A stretch of DNA of 35,732 bases from an uncultured Pseudomonadota bacterium (lineage in GTDB: Bacteria > Myxococcota_A > UBA796 > CAJQPC01): positions 1-35,732 of the forward strand of contig CAJXRZ010000063.1 in assembly GCA_913060515.1 (NCBI GenBank), in the 5' to 3' direction. Of the stretch, positions 24,438-33,111 are shown in pieces. Each line of letters opens with the position of its first letter. The first letter of the stretch is position 1. The position numbers and the translations under genes are program-made. The notes beneath the pieces are model-generated. The model saw nothing but the letters and a program-made list of their open reading frames with translations, did no database searches and was not told the DNA's origin.

Positions 24438-25574
24438 TCAGCCCCCGCTCTCCCCAAGGCCCTGGAACACAAAAGCACCGCCCCCACGCCAGCCTGTGAC
24501 CTTGGTCACCCCACTGCGGTCCTGTCCAGCGACCACACGCTCCAGACGTCCTCTGGCCTCCAGCGCCACGGGCCCCTGCTCAATGCCAATCCACTGGCGG
24601 CCCATCTTGTGGGCCACAGCCGCACAAGTGCCTGAGCCCAGAAAGGGGTCCAGGACCCAGTCGCCGGGCTGGGTGGTGAGCTGCATCACGCGGCGAAGCA
24701 GGCGCTCGGGCTTCTTACCGCCCTTTAGACGCACCTTGCCCTCGCCGGCGATGCCCTCCCAAGCGATGTCGGTCCAGACGTTGGTCAGGGGACGAGAGGC
24801 GCAGCGTTGACCGTCGATCTCCTGAACCTGCTTTCCGTAGAACAGCAGCTGCTGTCCGCGCAACAGGTACTGGGTCTCCCGACCTGGGCGTTCGACGACA
24901 ACGACCGAAGCAGGGTTGGCCTTGGAGCGGGCCTTGCCGTCCAAGGTGGCCTTTCCCGCTTTGGTGTCCGAGATGCTGGCCAGGCGCGCGACACGGGCTG
25001 CCATACGCACCTGGAAGCGCTCCAAGGGCTCATCCTTGGGACAGGCCTTCGCCAACGAGGACAGTGTCCACTGCTCCGGGGGATCCTGCGGATTGTCCAA
25101 CCACATGCGGTAGGCGGAGTCCGGCGCCCTGGGTACACGCAGAGGGTAGCTCTCAAAGCTGCTGCGGTCCTTGCAGTACCAGAGCAGGTACTCGCTGGCC
25201 TTGAACAACCCCTTGTTGACCGTAGAGAAGGCCGAGGGTGAGCGGGCATCGACGGTAATGCGTGCGATGAACTGCTCGCGCCCCAGCAAGCCGTCCAGGT
25301 GCACCTTGACGTAGTCCAGCTCGTTGTCATCCAGCTGGATGAAGAGGTTCCCGTTGGGCGCCAGAAGGGGCAGACACGCCTCCACTCGCGCACCCAAGAA
25401 ATCCAGGTAAGCCGCGCTCTCCCGGGAGTCCTTGTACGCGAACTCCCCCTGTCCCTGGCGCTGACCGGTGTTGTAGGGCGGGTCCATGTACACGCAGCGA
25501 ACCTTGCCGCGGTGGGTGCTGTGGAGACCCAAGAGCGCTGGCAGGTTGTCGCCGTGAACGAGCAGGTTGTCCAT
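24438..25574 (-). CDS. Orphan type III-like N6-adenine DNA methyltransferase
   Basis: The 378-residue product has motif IV DPPYNTG (31-37) before motif I DPFLGSGT (309-316), followed by GRQWIGIE (325-332). That is the beta-class order of N6-adenine methyltransferases such as type III Mod subunits. The C-terminal GWRGGGAFVFQGLG resembles the end of Mod proteins. The 60-300 region should include the target-recognition domain. The ATG at 25574 has AGGAGAGG upstream; earlier in-frame starts overlap the transporter gene. No restriction subunit (Res) or other nuclease gene is adjacent, so it is likely an orphan methylase acting in regulation or protection. The recognition site cannot be read from sequence. 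Confidence 0.88.
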   Translation of the reverse strand: MDNLLVHGDNLPALLGLHSTHRGKVRCVYMDPPYNTGQRQGQGEFAYKDSRESAAYLDFLGARVEACLPLLAPNGNLFIQLDDNELDYVKVHLDGLLGREQFIARITVDARSPSAFSTVNKGLFKASEYLLWYCKDRSSFESYPLRVPRAPDSAYRMWLDNPQDPPEQWTLSSLAKACPKDEPLERFQVRMAARVARLASISDTKAGKATLDGKARSKANPASVVVVERPGRETQYLLRGQQLLFYGKQVQEIDGQRCASRPLTNVWTDIAWEGIAGEGKVRLKGGKKPERLLRRVMQLTTQPGDWVLDPFLGSGTCAAVAHKMGRQWIGIEQGPVALEARGRLERVVAGQDRSGVTKVTGWRGGGAFVFQGLGESGG

Positions 25575-25582
25575 GCCCTCTC

Positions 25583-26014
25583 CTATCCCTTGTTGACCAA
25601 TAGAAAGCCGCCGAAGATGACTGCCACACCCAGGCCTTTGGTCCAGGTCACCGGGCTCTGGGGCACGCCGTACCAGCCAAAGTGATCGATGAGTAGCCCA
25701 AATGTGAGCTGCCCCAGAAGGATCAGTCCAAGCGCCGGACCTGCCCCAAGCTTGGGGACCGCCATCATGCCCCCCACAATGATGCACGTTCCAAAGATCG
25801 CACCCGACCATAGATCTGGCCGAACCTTCAAAACCCGGTCCCATCGGGCTGGCTCAGGCCAAGCCAAGCCCACCACGATGGACGCCACAAGGACCAGAGC
25901 GGTGCCCAGGATCAACACCGGAGCCACACCGACCTCGCGTCGGAGGGCAGCGTTGACGGTGGGCTGCAGTGCCACGCAGACGCCAACACCCAGGGCGATC
26001 AGGTACCAATGCAT
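25583..26014 (-). CDS. DMT-superfamily YdcZ-like (DUF606) membrane protein
   Basis: The 143-residue protein has five hydrophobic helices, matching the single-unit DUF606/YdcZ group of the drug/metabolite transporter superfamily. Landmarks are the N-terminal GVGVCVALQPTVNAALRR, central GGMMAVPKLGAGPAL, and C-terminal GLLIDHFGWYG with LGVAVIFGGFLLV. These small proteins act as homodimers or paired units; substrate is unknown. GGAGAG lies six bases before ATG. The gene ends eight bases before the methyltransferase start, so the two are likely co-transcribed. Confidence 0.85.
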   Translation of the reverse strand: MHWYLIALGVGVCVALQPTVNAALRREVGVAPVLILGTALVLVASIVVGLAWPEPARWDRVLKVRPDLWSGAIFGTCIIVGGMMAVPKLGAGPALGLILLGQLTFGLLIDHFGWYGVPQSPVTWTKGLGVAVIFGGFLLVNKG

Positions 26015-26084
26015 TCTTGACTCTCCAAAATCACAAGAAGCACTGGTAACAGATCAGCCCAGGGCACAGGACATCAGCGGAACA

Positions 26085-27863
26085 TCAGTCGCTCCGCTCG
26101 GCAACGAAGAAGTCCACGCGACGGTTCTTGGCGTAGGCAGCTTGGCTGCTGCCAGGCTCCAGAGGCTTCTCCTCACCGTAGCCAACCGCCTCAAGACGCT
26201 CGGATTCAACGCCCTTGGACACCAGGTAGGTGCGCACAGACTCCGCACGACGCTGCGAGAGGTCCTTGTTGGCATCGGCCGCACCACGACTGTCGGTGTG
26301 TCCTTCGATGCGAATCAAGACCAGCTCAGGATGAGCAATCAAGGTCTCAGCGACCTCGTCCAGAAGCTCGAAGCTCTCGGACTTGATGATGTCCTTGTTG
26401 ACCTCGAAGTAGACCGAATCTTGGATGTCGATGCGCTCCGCCGAGATCTCGACCTTGGCCGGAACCAGCACAACCTGGACCTCGACCTGCTCCTCAGAGA
26501 CCACCAATGCGGTTCCGGTCATTTGGCGGAAACCAGGTGCGCTCACGACAAGGTCGTAGTCACCAGGGTTCGCCTCAAAGGCCACGCCGGTCTTCTCGCC
26601 ACCAGGGCTGAGCTTATCGTGGGTCCAGATAGCGTCGGGGATGCCGTTGCCCTCTTCGTCCACCGCGGTGACGATCAAGCTTCCGGGCAAAACGCCCAGC
26701 TCGATAACAACTTCAACGCCTGAACCACCGGAAATGCTCTTCTCGATGGTGTTCTCGCCGAAGCTCTGCGCACTGGCAGAGAAGCTGTACTTGCCCTCGT
26801 CCAGCTCCAAGCTCTCGCCGCTTGCACCGCTGGCGCTGCCCTGGGTCCAAGTAGCGCCAGGAACCTCAGCCCCTTCGCCGTCTACCACCTTGACGGTGAC
26901 CGGGGTCGCCTCGGGGCAGCCATCGGAGTCCTCAAAGTTGTCCACGTCCTCAGGCGTATCTGGGCAGGCATCCACGTCGTCGAAGATGCCGTCTCCATCA
27001 CGGTCGGAAACAAGACTTGGCTCAAAGCCCAGTCCCAACATCACGCGGTACTTGGGTGCACCCAGGCCGGAGTTCAGCCCTGCGCCAGCACCACCACGCA
27101 GCATCAGGTTGGGTGTCAGACGGTTCCAGAAGCCCAGCAGGCCTTCGATCGGTCGTCCGGCTGGGTTGCTGAAGTCGTTGTAGTTGAACTGCGAGGCCAC
27201 CTCGGCGCTCAGGCCGAGTCGGTTCGGGTTCACCGTGTAGCCAAGACCACCACGAAGGAAGATCTGGTCGTCCCAGGTCAGGTTCTCCAGCTCGACGGTC
27301 GGTACTCCGCGGGTACCGACGTTGGCCGCAAGCAGCCACTTCTCGGTGAGTTCCTTGTCCACGATGGCCTCGATCTCCCAACCGAGCGTCTCGTTGCCCA
27401 AGGGGGCTACCACCGTCGCGGTGGGAACAAAGACCCGTCCGCCCAGCGCCAAACCAACGGGCTTGACCGTGCGGTCCAAGGCCGTGAACTTCACATCCAA
27501 GGCCAGGTCACCCAAGCCGCTCTCACCGCCAGCCGCCTCCCCGAAGGAACGCAAGTAGACCGGCAACTGCAGACCGAAGCGCACCGGACCACGGGTGTGG
27601 CCCACCATCGCATCCAGCTGCCAAATGCCAGAGACGAGCTCGGTTCGCTCGCCGTCGTTTCGCACATAGACCACGGGGTCATTGGCATAGTGGAGCATGG
27701 CCTTGCCGAAGGTGTACTTGTTCGGAGCACGCAGTGAATCATTGGTCCAAAGCGTGTTCTTCGCGTCCAAGCTCGGACGGAAGAGCTGGCCGTTCAAGCC
27801 CTCGGGCGCTTGCCCGTTCGAAAAATCCTGAGCCTGGGCCAGGCTCATCAGCAGCATCAACAT
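26085..27863 (-). CDS. OmpA-family outer-membrane protein with one TSP3 repeat
   Basis: The 592-residue product has signal peptide MLMLLMSLAQA and a beta-rich N-terminal part (about 20-290), probably a barrel. One Ca-binding TSP3 unit follows (SDRDGDGIFDDVDACPDTPE and FEDSDGCPE, about 290-325), then two Ig/PEGA-like strands domains (about 325-460). A C-terminal OmpA domain (about 475-590) carries EGHTDSRG, DLSQRRAESVRTYL and GYGEEKPL, with the Asp and Arg that bind peptidoglycan diaminopimelate. It should anchor outer membrane to wall. ATG 27863 has AAGAGAG upstream and is only 13 bp after the stop of the larger TSP3 gene, so the two are in one operon. Confidence 0.9.
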   Translation of the reverse strand: MLMLLMSLAQAQDFSNGQAPEGLNGQLFRPSLDAKNTLWTNDSLRAPNKYTFGKAMLHYANDPVVYVRNDGERTELVSGIWQLDAMVGHTRGPVRFGLQLPVYLRSFGEAAGGESGLGDLALDVKFTALDRTVKPVGLALGGRVFVPTATVVAPLGNETLGWEIEAIVDKELTEKWLLAANVGTRGVPTVELENLTWDDQIFLRGGLGYTVNPNRLGLSAEVASQFNYNDFSNPAGRPIEGLLGFWNRLTPNLMLRGGAGAGLNSGLGAPKYRVMLGLGFEPSLVSDRDGDGIFDDVDACPDTPEDVDNFEDSDGCPEATPVTVKVVDGEGAEVPGATWTQGSASGASGESLELDEGKYSFSASAQSFGENTIEKSISGGSGVEVVIELGVLPGSLIVTAVDEEGNGIPDAIWTHDKLSPGGEKTGVAFEANPGDYDLVVSAPGFRQMTGTALVVSEEQVEVQVVLVPAKVEISAERIDIQDSVYFEVNKDIIKSESFELLDEVAETLIAHPELVLIRIEGHTDSRGAADANKDLSQRRAESVRTYLVSKGVESERLEAVGYGEEKPLEPGSSQAAYAKNRRVDFFVAERSD

Positions 27864-27876
27864 CAGCGTTCTCTCT

Positions 27877-30783
27877 TTAGCGGCGGCGGCGTGCGATCAA
27901 CGCGCCGGCCAACAGTGCAGCAAGGAAGGTAAGGCCACCGGTTGAGCCTGCGGGGGTAGAGGTACAACCCCAGCCGCCCACGTAGCTCCCGGTGTCGTCG
28001 TCAGCCTGAAGGGGGTCGCGGCCGTTGAGGAGCTCCTCCCCATCTGGAATGCCACCGGAGTCGGTGTCTGGGTTTGCGGGATCGGTGCCGTGCTCGTTGA
28101 CCTCGGCACCGTCGTCCAGCCCATCTCCATCGGTGTCGGTCAGCACAGGATCGGAGCCGTGCTCGTTGACTTCGGCTCCGTCGTCCAGGCCGTCATCATC
28201 CGTGTCTTGGTCCAGTGGATCGGAGTTCCAGTCCAGGACTTCCTCTCCATCCAGCAGCCCATCATCGTCGGAGTCATCGTCCAGAGGATCGGTGCCCTCC
28301 TCGTTGACCTCTTCGCCGTCGCTCAGGCCATCGTCGTCAGAGTCGGCGTCGTTCGGATCGGTCTCTTCTGTGTAGTACTCGGTGCCGTCGTCCAAGCCGT
28401 CGTCATCGCTGTCGGCGTCGTCCGGATCGGTACCGGACTCGTTGACCTCGACCCAGTCCGTGATGCCGTCGTCGTCCCGGTCACTCATGTCGTCGCTGAC
28501 GTCGTTGGGATCCGTGCCGTCGATGTCGACCTCTTCGCCGTCCGTACGGCCACCTTCATCGGAGTCCTCGTTCAGCGGATCAGTGTCCGTCTCGTTCACC
28601 TCACGACCGTCGAGCAAGCCGTCATCATCAGAGTCATCGTCCAATGGGTCCGTGCCGGTCTCGTCCAACTCAACGTCGTCATCTAGGCCGTCGTCGTCGG
28701 TGTCCGCCTTGTTGGGATCGGTGCCGTAGGTCTCGACCTCCTCCAAGTCGGTGAGGCCATCACCATCGGAGTCGGAGTCGTTGGGATCCGTATCGTAGGT
28801 GTTCACCTCATCGTAGTCTGAGAGGCCGTCGCCGTCCGAGTCCCCGTTGGTCGGGTCGGTGTCCAGGTCGTTGACCTCCTCACCGTCGGTCAGGCCGTCG
28901 CCATCGGAGTCGGCATCATCGGGGTCCGAACCGTAGGTGTTGACCTCGTCCGCGTCAGAGACGCCGTCACCGTCCAGGTCGCCGTCCGCGTCCAAGGCAT
29001 CGGTTCCAAGGGTGAGCTCGGTGCCGTCGTCCAAGCCGTCGTCGTCCGAGTCCTCATCGTATGGGTCCGTTCCGCCGTCGACTTCGTCGCCATCGTCGAT
29101 CCCATCACCGTCTGCGTCAGGATCCAGGTAGTCCGGCAGGCCATCGCCATCGCTGTCATCGTCGCCGATCTCGCCGTCGCCGTCCGCATCCTCGTCCTCG
29201 GTGAGCACGCCGTCACCGTCGTCGTCGACATCCAGGTAATCCGGGGTCTTGTCGCCGTCTGAGTCGTCGTTGGATGGATCTCCGTCACCGTCGAGGTCCT
29301 CGTCCTCAGACAAGATGCCGTCGCCGTCGTCATCGTCGTCCAGGTAGTTGGGGATCTTGTCACCGTCGGTGTCATCGTCCTCCGAGCTGCCGTCGCCGTC
29401 GATGTCCTCGTCGATGGTGTCCACACCGTCACCGTCGTCGTCCGAGTCCAGGTAGTCCCAGGTCCCGTCCCCGTCGGTGTCATCGTTGGTGGGGTCCCCA
29501 TCCCCGCCGGTGTCCTCGTCCTCGGTCAGTACCCCGTCACCGTCGTCGTCGGTATCCAGGTAGTCCGCGGTGCCGTCACCGTCGGAGTCATCGTTGCCAG
29601 GCTCATCGTCGCCATCGTAGTTCTCATCAGCGGTGAGGATGCCGTCGCCGTCGTCGTCAGTGTCCAGGTAGTCCGCGATGCCGTCGCCATCGGAGTCGTC
29701 GTTGTCGTAGTTCCCGTCACCGTTGATGTCCTCGTCCTCGTCAAGGACGCCGTCCTCATCCGTGTCCGTGACGCACGTCTCAACGGAGAGCGTGTTGGTA
29801 GTCGTGTTGCAGCTCGCGCCGTCGTCCACCCGCAGGGTGTAGTCGCCGTCACCAGCCTCAGGCACCCCATAGCTGTCGGAGGTTGCTCCAGAGATGGCCA
29901 CGCCGTCGAGGTACCACTGGTAGCTCACGCCGGTGGGCACGGGCCCAGAGACGGTGTACCCGCCTGACTCACAGTCGCCGGAGACCGAGGCCTCGGTGCC
30001 GAATGACGTCGTCGCGTTGAGGGTCAGGTCGTCGTAGAGGATGTAGTTGTAGCTGTACCCGGACTGCAGGACCATGTCGCTGGCCCCGCCAAAGACGACG
30101 GCCTCGTAGTCCGTGGTCGGCGTGAAAGAGAATGTGATCTCCTGATACGCCGCGCCACCGGTCAACGAAACCGTGACCTCGTCCAACAAGTCGTAGCTCC
30201 CCTCGAGGGAGGCGTAAGTAGAGATAGGAATGCTCGAGCAACTCGAGATACCGAAGAGTTGGATCTCCCCGCTTGTGGTCCCGCCGTAGGTCCCAGCACC
30301 AACCGGCGCGGCGACCCACATCGTGAAGGTGTAGGTCGTGCCCGAGACCAGGGTCTCGGTTGTACAGCCGCCTACGTACTCCACGTAGCTGCTGTTTGTC
30401 AGCGAGCCCGCGAAGGCGGTGCCATCTGGTGGCGTAGGGAAGCTGCCCCAGTACCTTCCGCCCCAGCTAGACTCCGCACCACAAGCGAAGTAGTCCGAGG
30501 TCGCCGAAGACGCCTGCTGCCAGTCGTCGCAGTAGGAGAGCTGGGAGGGGCCAGTCGGGCAGCTCGAGTAGTCCTCGAAGCTGGGGTTGGTGATGAAGGA
30601 CTCAATGTCCTCGAAGAGCTCCGTGCCACTACCGCAGGCACAGTCGCTGTCGTTGAGGTCGATGTCGCCATCACCGTCGTTGTCCACACCATCCGCACAG
30701 TCGGCGAGAGATGACTCTGCGAGGGCGACGCTTGGAAGGGCCCAGAGGCCGAAACCGAGAAAAAAGGCTGTACGGGTTTTCAC
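27877..30783 (-). CDS. TSP3-repeat surface protein with MYXO-CTERM anchor (paralog A)
   Basis: The GTG at 30783 has AGGAG six bases upstream. The 968-residue product has a signal peptide (cut near Ala22) and a short Cys/Asp motif (ADCADGVDNDGDGD). A jelly-roll-like domain follows (about 55-265; NPSFE...SSCP...CDDWQQA...TSDYFACGAE), then an Ig-like part (270-337). Residues 339-930 are Ca-binding TSP3 repeats: first six units of 36 residues (DDDGDGVLTEDED...YLD), then a longer run of 23-residue units ([13 protein letters not shown]...GTDP). The end (GSYVGGWGC, hydrophobic helix, RRRR) is a MYXO-CTERM signal for surface sorting. It closely resembles the next gene upstream over its first 330 residues. 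The N-terminal domain recalls Bacteroidota secreted proteins with the same NPSFE/SSCP pattern. Confidence 0.9.
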   Translation of the reverse strand: MKTRTAFFLGFGLWALPSVALAESSLADCADGVDNDGDGDIDLNDSDCACGSGTELFEDIESFITNPSFEDYSSCPTGPSQLSYCDDWQQASSATSDYFACGAESSWGGRYWGSFPTPPDGTAFAGSLTNSSYVEYVGGCTTETLVSGTTYTFTMWVAAPVGAGTYGGTTSGEIQLFGISSCSSIPISTYASLEGSYDLLDEVTVSLTGGAAYQEITFSFTPTTDYEAVVFGGASDMVLQSGYSYNYILYDDLTLNATTSFGTEASVSGDCESGGYTVSGPVPTGVSYQWYLDGVAISGATSDSYGVPEAGDGDYTLRVDDGASCNTTTNTLSVETCVTDTDEDGVLDEDEDINGDGNYDNDDSDGDGIADYLDTDDDGDGILTADENYDGDDEPGNDDSDGDGTADYLDTDDDGDGVLTEDEDTGGDGDPTNDDTDGDGTWDYLDSDDDGDGVDTIDEDIDGDGSSEDDDTDGDKIPNYLDDDDDGDGILSEDEDLDGDGDPSNDDSDGDKTPDYLDVDDDGDGVLTEDEDADGDGEIGDDDSDGDGLPDYLDPDADGDGIDDGDEVDGGTDPYDEDSDDDGLDDGTELTLGTDALDADGDLDGDGVSDADEVNTYGSDPDDADSDGDGLTDGEEVNDLDTDPTNGDSDGDGLSDYDEVNTYDTDPNDSDSDGDGLTDLEEVETYGTDPNKADTDDDGLDDDVELDETGTDPLDDDSDDDGLLDGREVNETDTDPLNEDSDEGGRTDGEEVDIDGTDPNDVSDDMSDRDDDGITDWVEVNESGTDPDDADSDDDGLDDGTEYYTEETDPNDADSDDDGLSDGEEVNEEGTDPLDDDSDDDGLLDGEEVLDWNSDPLDQDTDDDGLDDGAEVNEHGSDPVLTDTDGDGLDDGAEVNEHGTDPANPDTDSGGIPDGEELLNGRDPLQADDDTGSYVGGWGCTSTPAGSTGGLTFLAALLAGALIARRRR
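27994..29769 (-). repeat. TSP3 coding repeats in paralog A
   Basis: DNA-level periodicity reflects two protein repeat classes: about 108 bp (36 residues, upstream part in coding direction) and about 69 bp (23 residues, downstream part). GAC/GAT Asp codons and GGC/GGT Gly codons dominate. Copies differ in third positions, so they are not very recent expansions. The opposite strand shows long Ser/Pro/Val-rich open frames that are artefacts of this composition. Confidence 0.85.
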
Positions 30784-30841
30784 TAGTAACTCCTGTTGCC
30801 GCGAGCATTACCACACTCGCCGCCAAAAATGCACCTGACTT

Positions 30842-32806
30842 TCAGGCCTGAGAGTCGGTTTGAGGAGAGCCACGACGGCGAAGAAGGAGGCCTCCAACAA
30901 GCAGAGCCACCAACCAAGCTCCACGACCCGGCGCCGAGAGTGGTGTGGAACTACATCCGCCCCAACCACCAATGTAGCGACCTACATCATCAATATCGTC
31001 GAGAGGGTCCGCGCCATTCTCCACCTCTTCCCCGTCTGGGACGCCGCCACCGTCGCTGTCTTCGTTGGTGGGGTCGGTCCCCAACTCGTTGACCTCTTCG
31101 CCATCGGTCAAGCCATCGTCATCGCTGTCATCATCACTCGGGTCCGTGCCAAGGTCTAGGACCTCTTCACCGTCGGTCAGGCCGTCGTCGTCGGTGTCAG
31201 AGTTGTTGGGATCGGTCTCCCAGTCCAGCACCTCTTCGCCATCCGTCAGGCCATCGTCGTCGGAGTCAGGGTCCAGAGGGTCCGTGTCCTGGTCCTTCTC
31301 CTCGCCGTCGGTCAACCCGTCGTCGTCGCTGTCCACGTCGGTGGGATCGGTGCCGTCATCAACCTCGACACCGTCCTCCACGCCGTCATCGTCCGCGTCG
31401 GGATCCAAGTAGTCGGGATCGCCGTCACCGTCGGTGTCCAGCGTCTCCTCGTCGATGGTGTCGACGCCGTCATTGTCGTCATCCACGTCCAGGTAGTCGT
31501 AGATGCCGTCCCCATCGGAGTCATCGTTGGTGGGGTCGCCGTCACCGTCGACATCCTCGTCGATGGTGTCGACCGCATCGCCATCGTCATCCTGGTCCAA
31601 GTAGTCGGGAATCAGGTCACCATCAGAGTCCTGGTCCTCAGGATTCTCGACGCCGTCGTAAACCTCTTCCACTGTGGGAACACCGTCACCGTCATCGTCG
31701 GTGTCCAGCCAGTTGGGGGTACCGTCCCCGTCACTGTCATCGTTGTCGTAGTTTCCGTCGCCGTTGAGATCCTCGACGTAGTCGAACACTCCGTCGTCGT
31801 CGGTGTCACAGTCGATGGTCACCACATTGGTCGCAGTGTTGCACTCGTTGCCGTCGTCCACGCGAAGGCTGTAGGTGCCTTCGGTGTCGGCGGGCACAAC
31901 GTAGGTGTCACCCGTTGCGGCCGCGATTGCGACGCCCGACTCGTACCACTGGAAGTCCACGTCGGTGGGCTGAGGCCCGGTCAGCGTCCAACCGGACTCA
32001 CAGTCCCCTTCGCTGGAGATGGTGTCGCCGAAGGACACGGTCGTGTTGAGTGTGAGGTCGTCGTACAGAATGTAGTTGTAGCTACTTCCGGACTCGATCG
32101 TCATGTCACTTGCACCACCGAAAACAACAGCTTCATAGTCGGTTGTCGGTGTGAAGCTGAAGGTGATCTCGGTGTAAGCGGCGCCTCCAACGAGCGAAAC
32201 GGTCACCTCATCCAGAAGATCGTAGCTGCCCTCAATGGACCCGCTGGCGGAGATCGGGATGGAACCGCAGCTCGGGATACCGAAGAGCTGGATCTCACCG
32301 GAGCTGTCTCCCCCGTAGCCACTGCCGCCCGTGGAAGCGGAGACCCACATGGTGAACGTGTAGGTCTCCCCAGAGAGCAGGGTCTCCGTGGTACACCCAC
32401 CGATGTACTCGACGTAGCTGGACCGGGTCAGCGACCCAGCAAATGCCGTTCCATCGGGCGGAGTCGGGAAGGACCCGAAGATAGTGCCCCAGCTCGTCTC
32501 AGCGCCACAGGCAAAATAGTCCGAGGTTGAACTCGTGGCCTGCTGCCAGTCATCACACACATAGAGTTGCGAGTAGCTGGTGGGACAGCTGCTGTAGCTC
32601 TCGAAGCTGGGGTTGGTGATGAAGGACTCGATGTTCTCGAAGAGGTTGGTGCCCACTCCGCAATCGCAGTCCACGTCATTCAGATCTACAAGACCATCCC
32701 CGTCGTTGTCCGCGGCGTCGGCACAGTCGGCAAGGCTCCCGTCGGCAAGAGCCACACTAGGAAGGGCAAAGAGACCAAGGCCTGTCAGCAGGGTGAAACG
32801 GTTCAT
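30842..32806 (-). CDS. TSP3-repeat surface protein with MYXO-CTERM anchor (paralog B)
   Basis: The 654-residue product has the same plan as paralog A: signal peptide (to about Ala21), Cys/Asp motif (ADCADAADNDGDGLVD), jelly-roll-like domain (about 53-265, with FITNPSFESYSSCP, CDDWQQA and TSDYFACGAE) and an Ig-like part. About four 36-residue units and a shorter run of 23-residue TSP3 units follow. The end is VGRYIGGWGGCSS, a hydrophobic helix and RRR. The TSP3 region is roughly half the length of that in paralog A, so the pair differ mainly in stalk length. ATG 32806 has GGAG at good spacing. The stop is 58 bp before the start of paralog A, on the same strand with no clear terminator between, so A, B and the OmpA gene probably share a transcript. 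Confidence 0.9.
   Translation of the reverse strand: MNRFTLLTGLGLFALPSVALADGSLADCADAADNDGDGLVDLNDVDCDCGVGTNLFENIESFITNPSFESYSSCPTSYSQLYVCDDWQQATSSTSDYFACGAETSWGTIFGSFPTPPDGTAFAGSLTRSSYVEYIGGCTTETLLSGETYTFTMWVSASTGGSGYGGDSSGEIQLFGIPSCGSIPISASGSIEGSYDLLDEVTVSLVGGAAYTEITFSFTPTTDYEAVVFGGASDMTIESGSSYNYILYDDLTLNTTVSFGDTISSEGDCESGWTLTGPQPTDVDFQWYESGVAIAAATGDTYVVPADTEGTYSLRVDDGNECNTATNVVTIDCDTDDDGVFDYVEDLNGDGNYDNDDSDGDGTPNWLDTDDDGDGVPTVEEVYDGVENPEDQDSDGDLIPDYLDQDDDGDAVDTIDEDVDGDGDPTNDDSDGDGIYDYLDVDDDNDGVDTIDEETLDTDGDGDPDYLDPDADDDGVEDGVEVDDGTDPTDVDSDDDGLTDGEEKDQDTDPLDPDSDDDGLTDGEEVLDWETDPNNSDTDDDGLTDGEEVLDLGTDPSDDDSDDDGLTDGEEVNELGTDPTNEDSDGGGVPDGEEVENGADPLDDIDDVGRYIGGWGGCSSTPLSAPGRGAWLVALLVGGLLLRRRGSPQTDSQA
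30974..31807 (-). repeat. TSP3 coding repeats in paralog B
   Basis: This is the same two-class repeat organisation as in paralog A, with fewer units of each class. The final unit reads GGVPDGEEVENGADPL and corresponds to [16 protein letters not shown] in paralog A and [16 protein letters not shown] in the third gene, a conserved closing unit just before the sorting signal. Confidence 0.85.
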
Positions 32807-32967
32807 GGAATTCTCCAGAAGGTTTGAAAGAGGGAGGTCCGCCGCTGCGGTTCAGCAGAATCCAGACAGCAAACAAAGACTCTCAGATAGAGCTTGACCA
32901 TTCTGGGTTTTCCAGATTTCAAGATCTACAAATCCTTCTCTTTGGGTGGGGAGAAGGCAGTCGCTGC

Positions 32968-32996
32968 AGGATAGCCAATTGACAACTCCCACACAA
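32968..32996 (-). promoter_or_regulatory. Candidate promoter for the paralog B / paralog A / ompA-like operon
   Basis: On the minus strand TTGTGT (32996-32991) and TATCCT (32973-32968) are spaced by 17 bp. This is the only reasonable sigma-70-like pair I found between the terminator and the start at 32806. An alternative -35, TTGTCA, lies too close to this -10. Partial match only. Confidence 0.35.
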
Positions 32997-33040
32997 GGGG
33001 AAGTAGGATCGCTGTAGGGTCCTCCCGGCACCCAGAGACA

Positions 33041-33079
33041 AAAAAAGCCCGGCCCAGGGCTTAAACCTCGGGCCGGACA
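33041..33079 (-). terminator. Rho-independent terminator after the third TSP3 gene
   Basis: In minus-strand orientation CCGGCCC (33077-33071) pairs with GGGCCGG (33056-33050) around a 14-base loop, and a run of seven T follows (33047-33041). It lies 32 bp after the stop of the truncated TSP3 gene and separates it from the paralog B operon. This is the clearest terminator in the window. Confidence 0.88.
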
Positions 33080-33111
33080 TCTTCGTTCAAAGGCGCTTTC
33101 GTGCCACCTGC

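Larger units (their letters stand above)
32807..33111 (-). other. 305-bp gap upstream of paralog B
   Basis: No gene seen. The gap holds a Rho-independent terminator for the upstream gene (33041-33079), a candidate promoter (32968-32996) and an AT-richer stretch at about 32870-32940. On the minus strand, TCTGG/CCAGA forms a 5-bp hairpin (about 32908-32922) in what would be a leader of about 155 bases. I do not recognise a riboswitch. Confidence 0.55.

Noticed and set aside
24438..25574. Complete type III restriction-modification system
   Set aside because: Only the methyltransferase is present; neighbours are a transporter and an acidic protein with no helicase or nuclease motifs.
28090..28686. 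Plus-strand Val/Ile/Gly-rich frames across the TSP3 region
   Set aside because: Reverse translation of Asp/Gly codon repeats produces these low-complexity frames.
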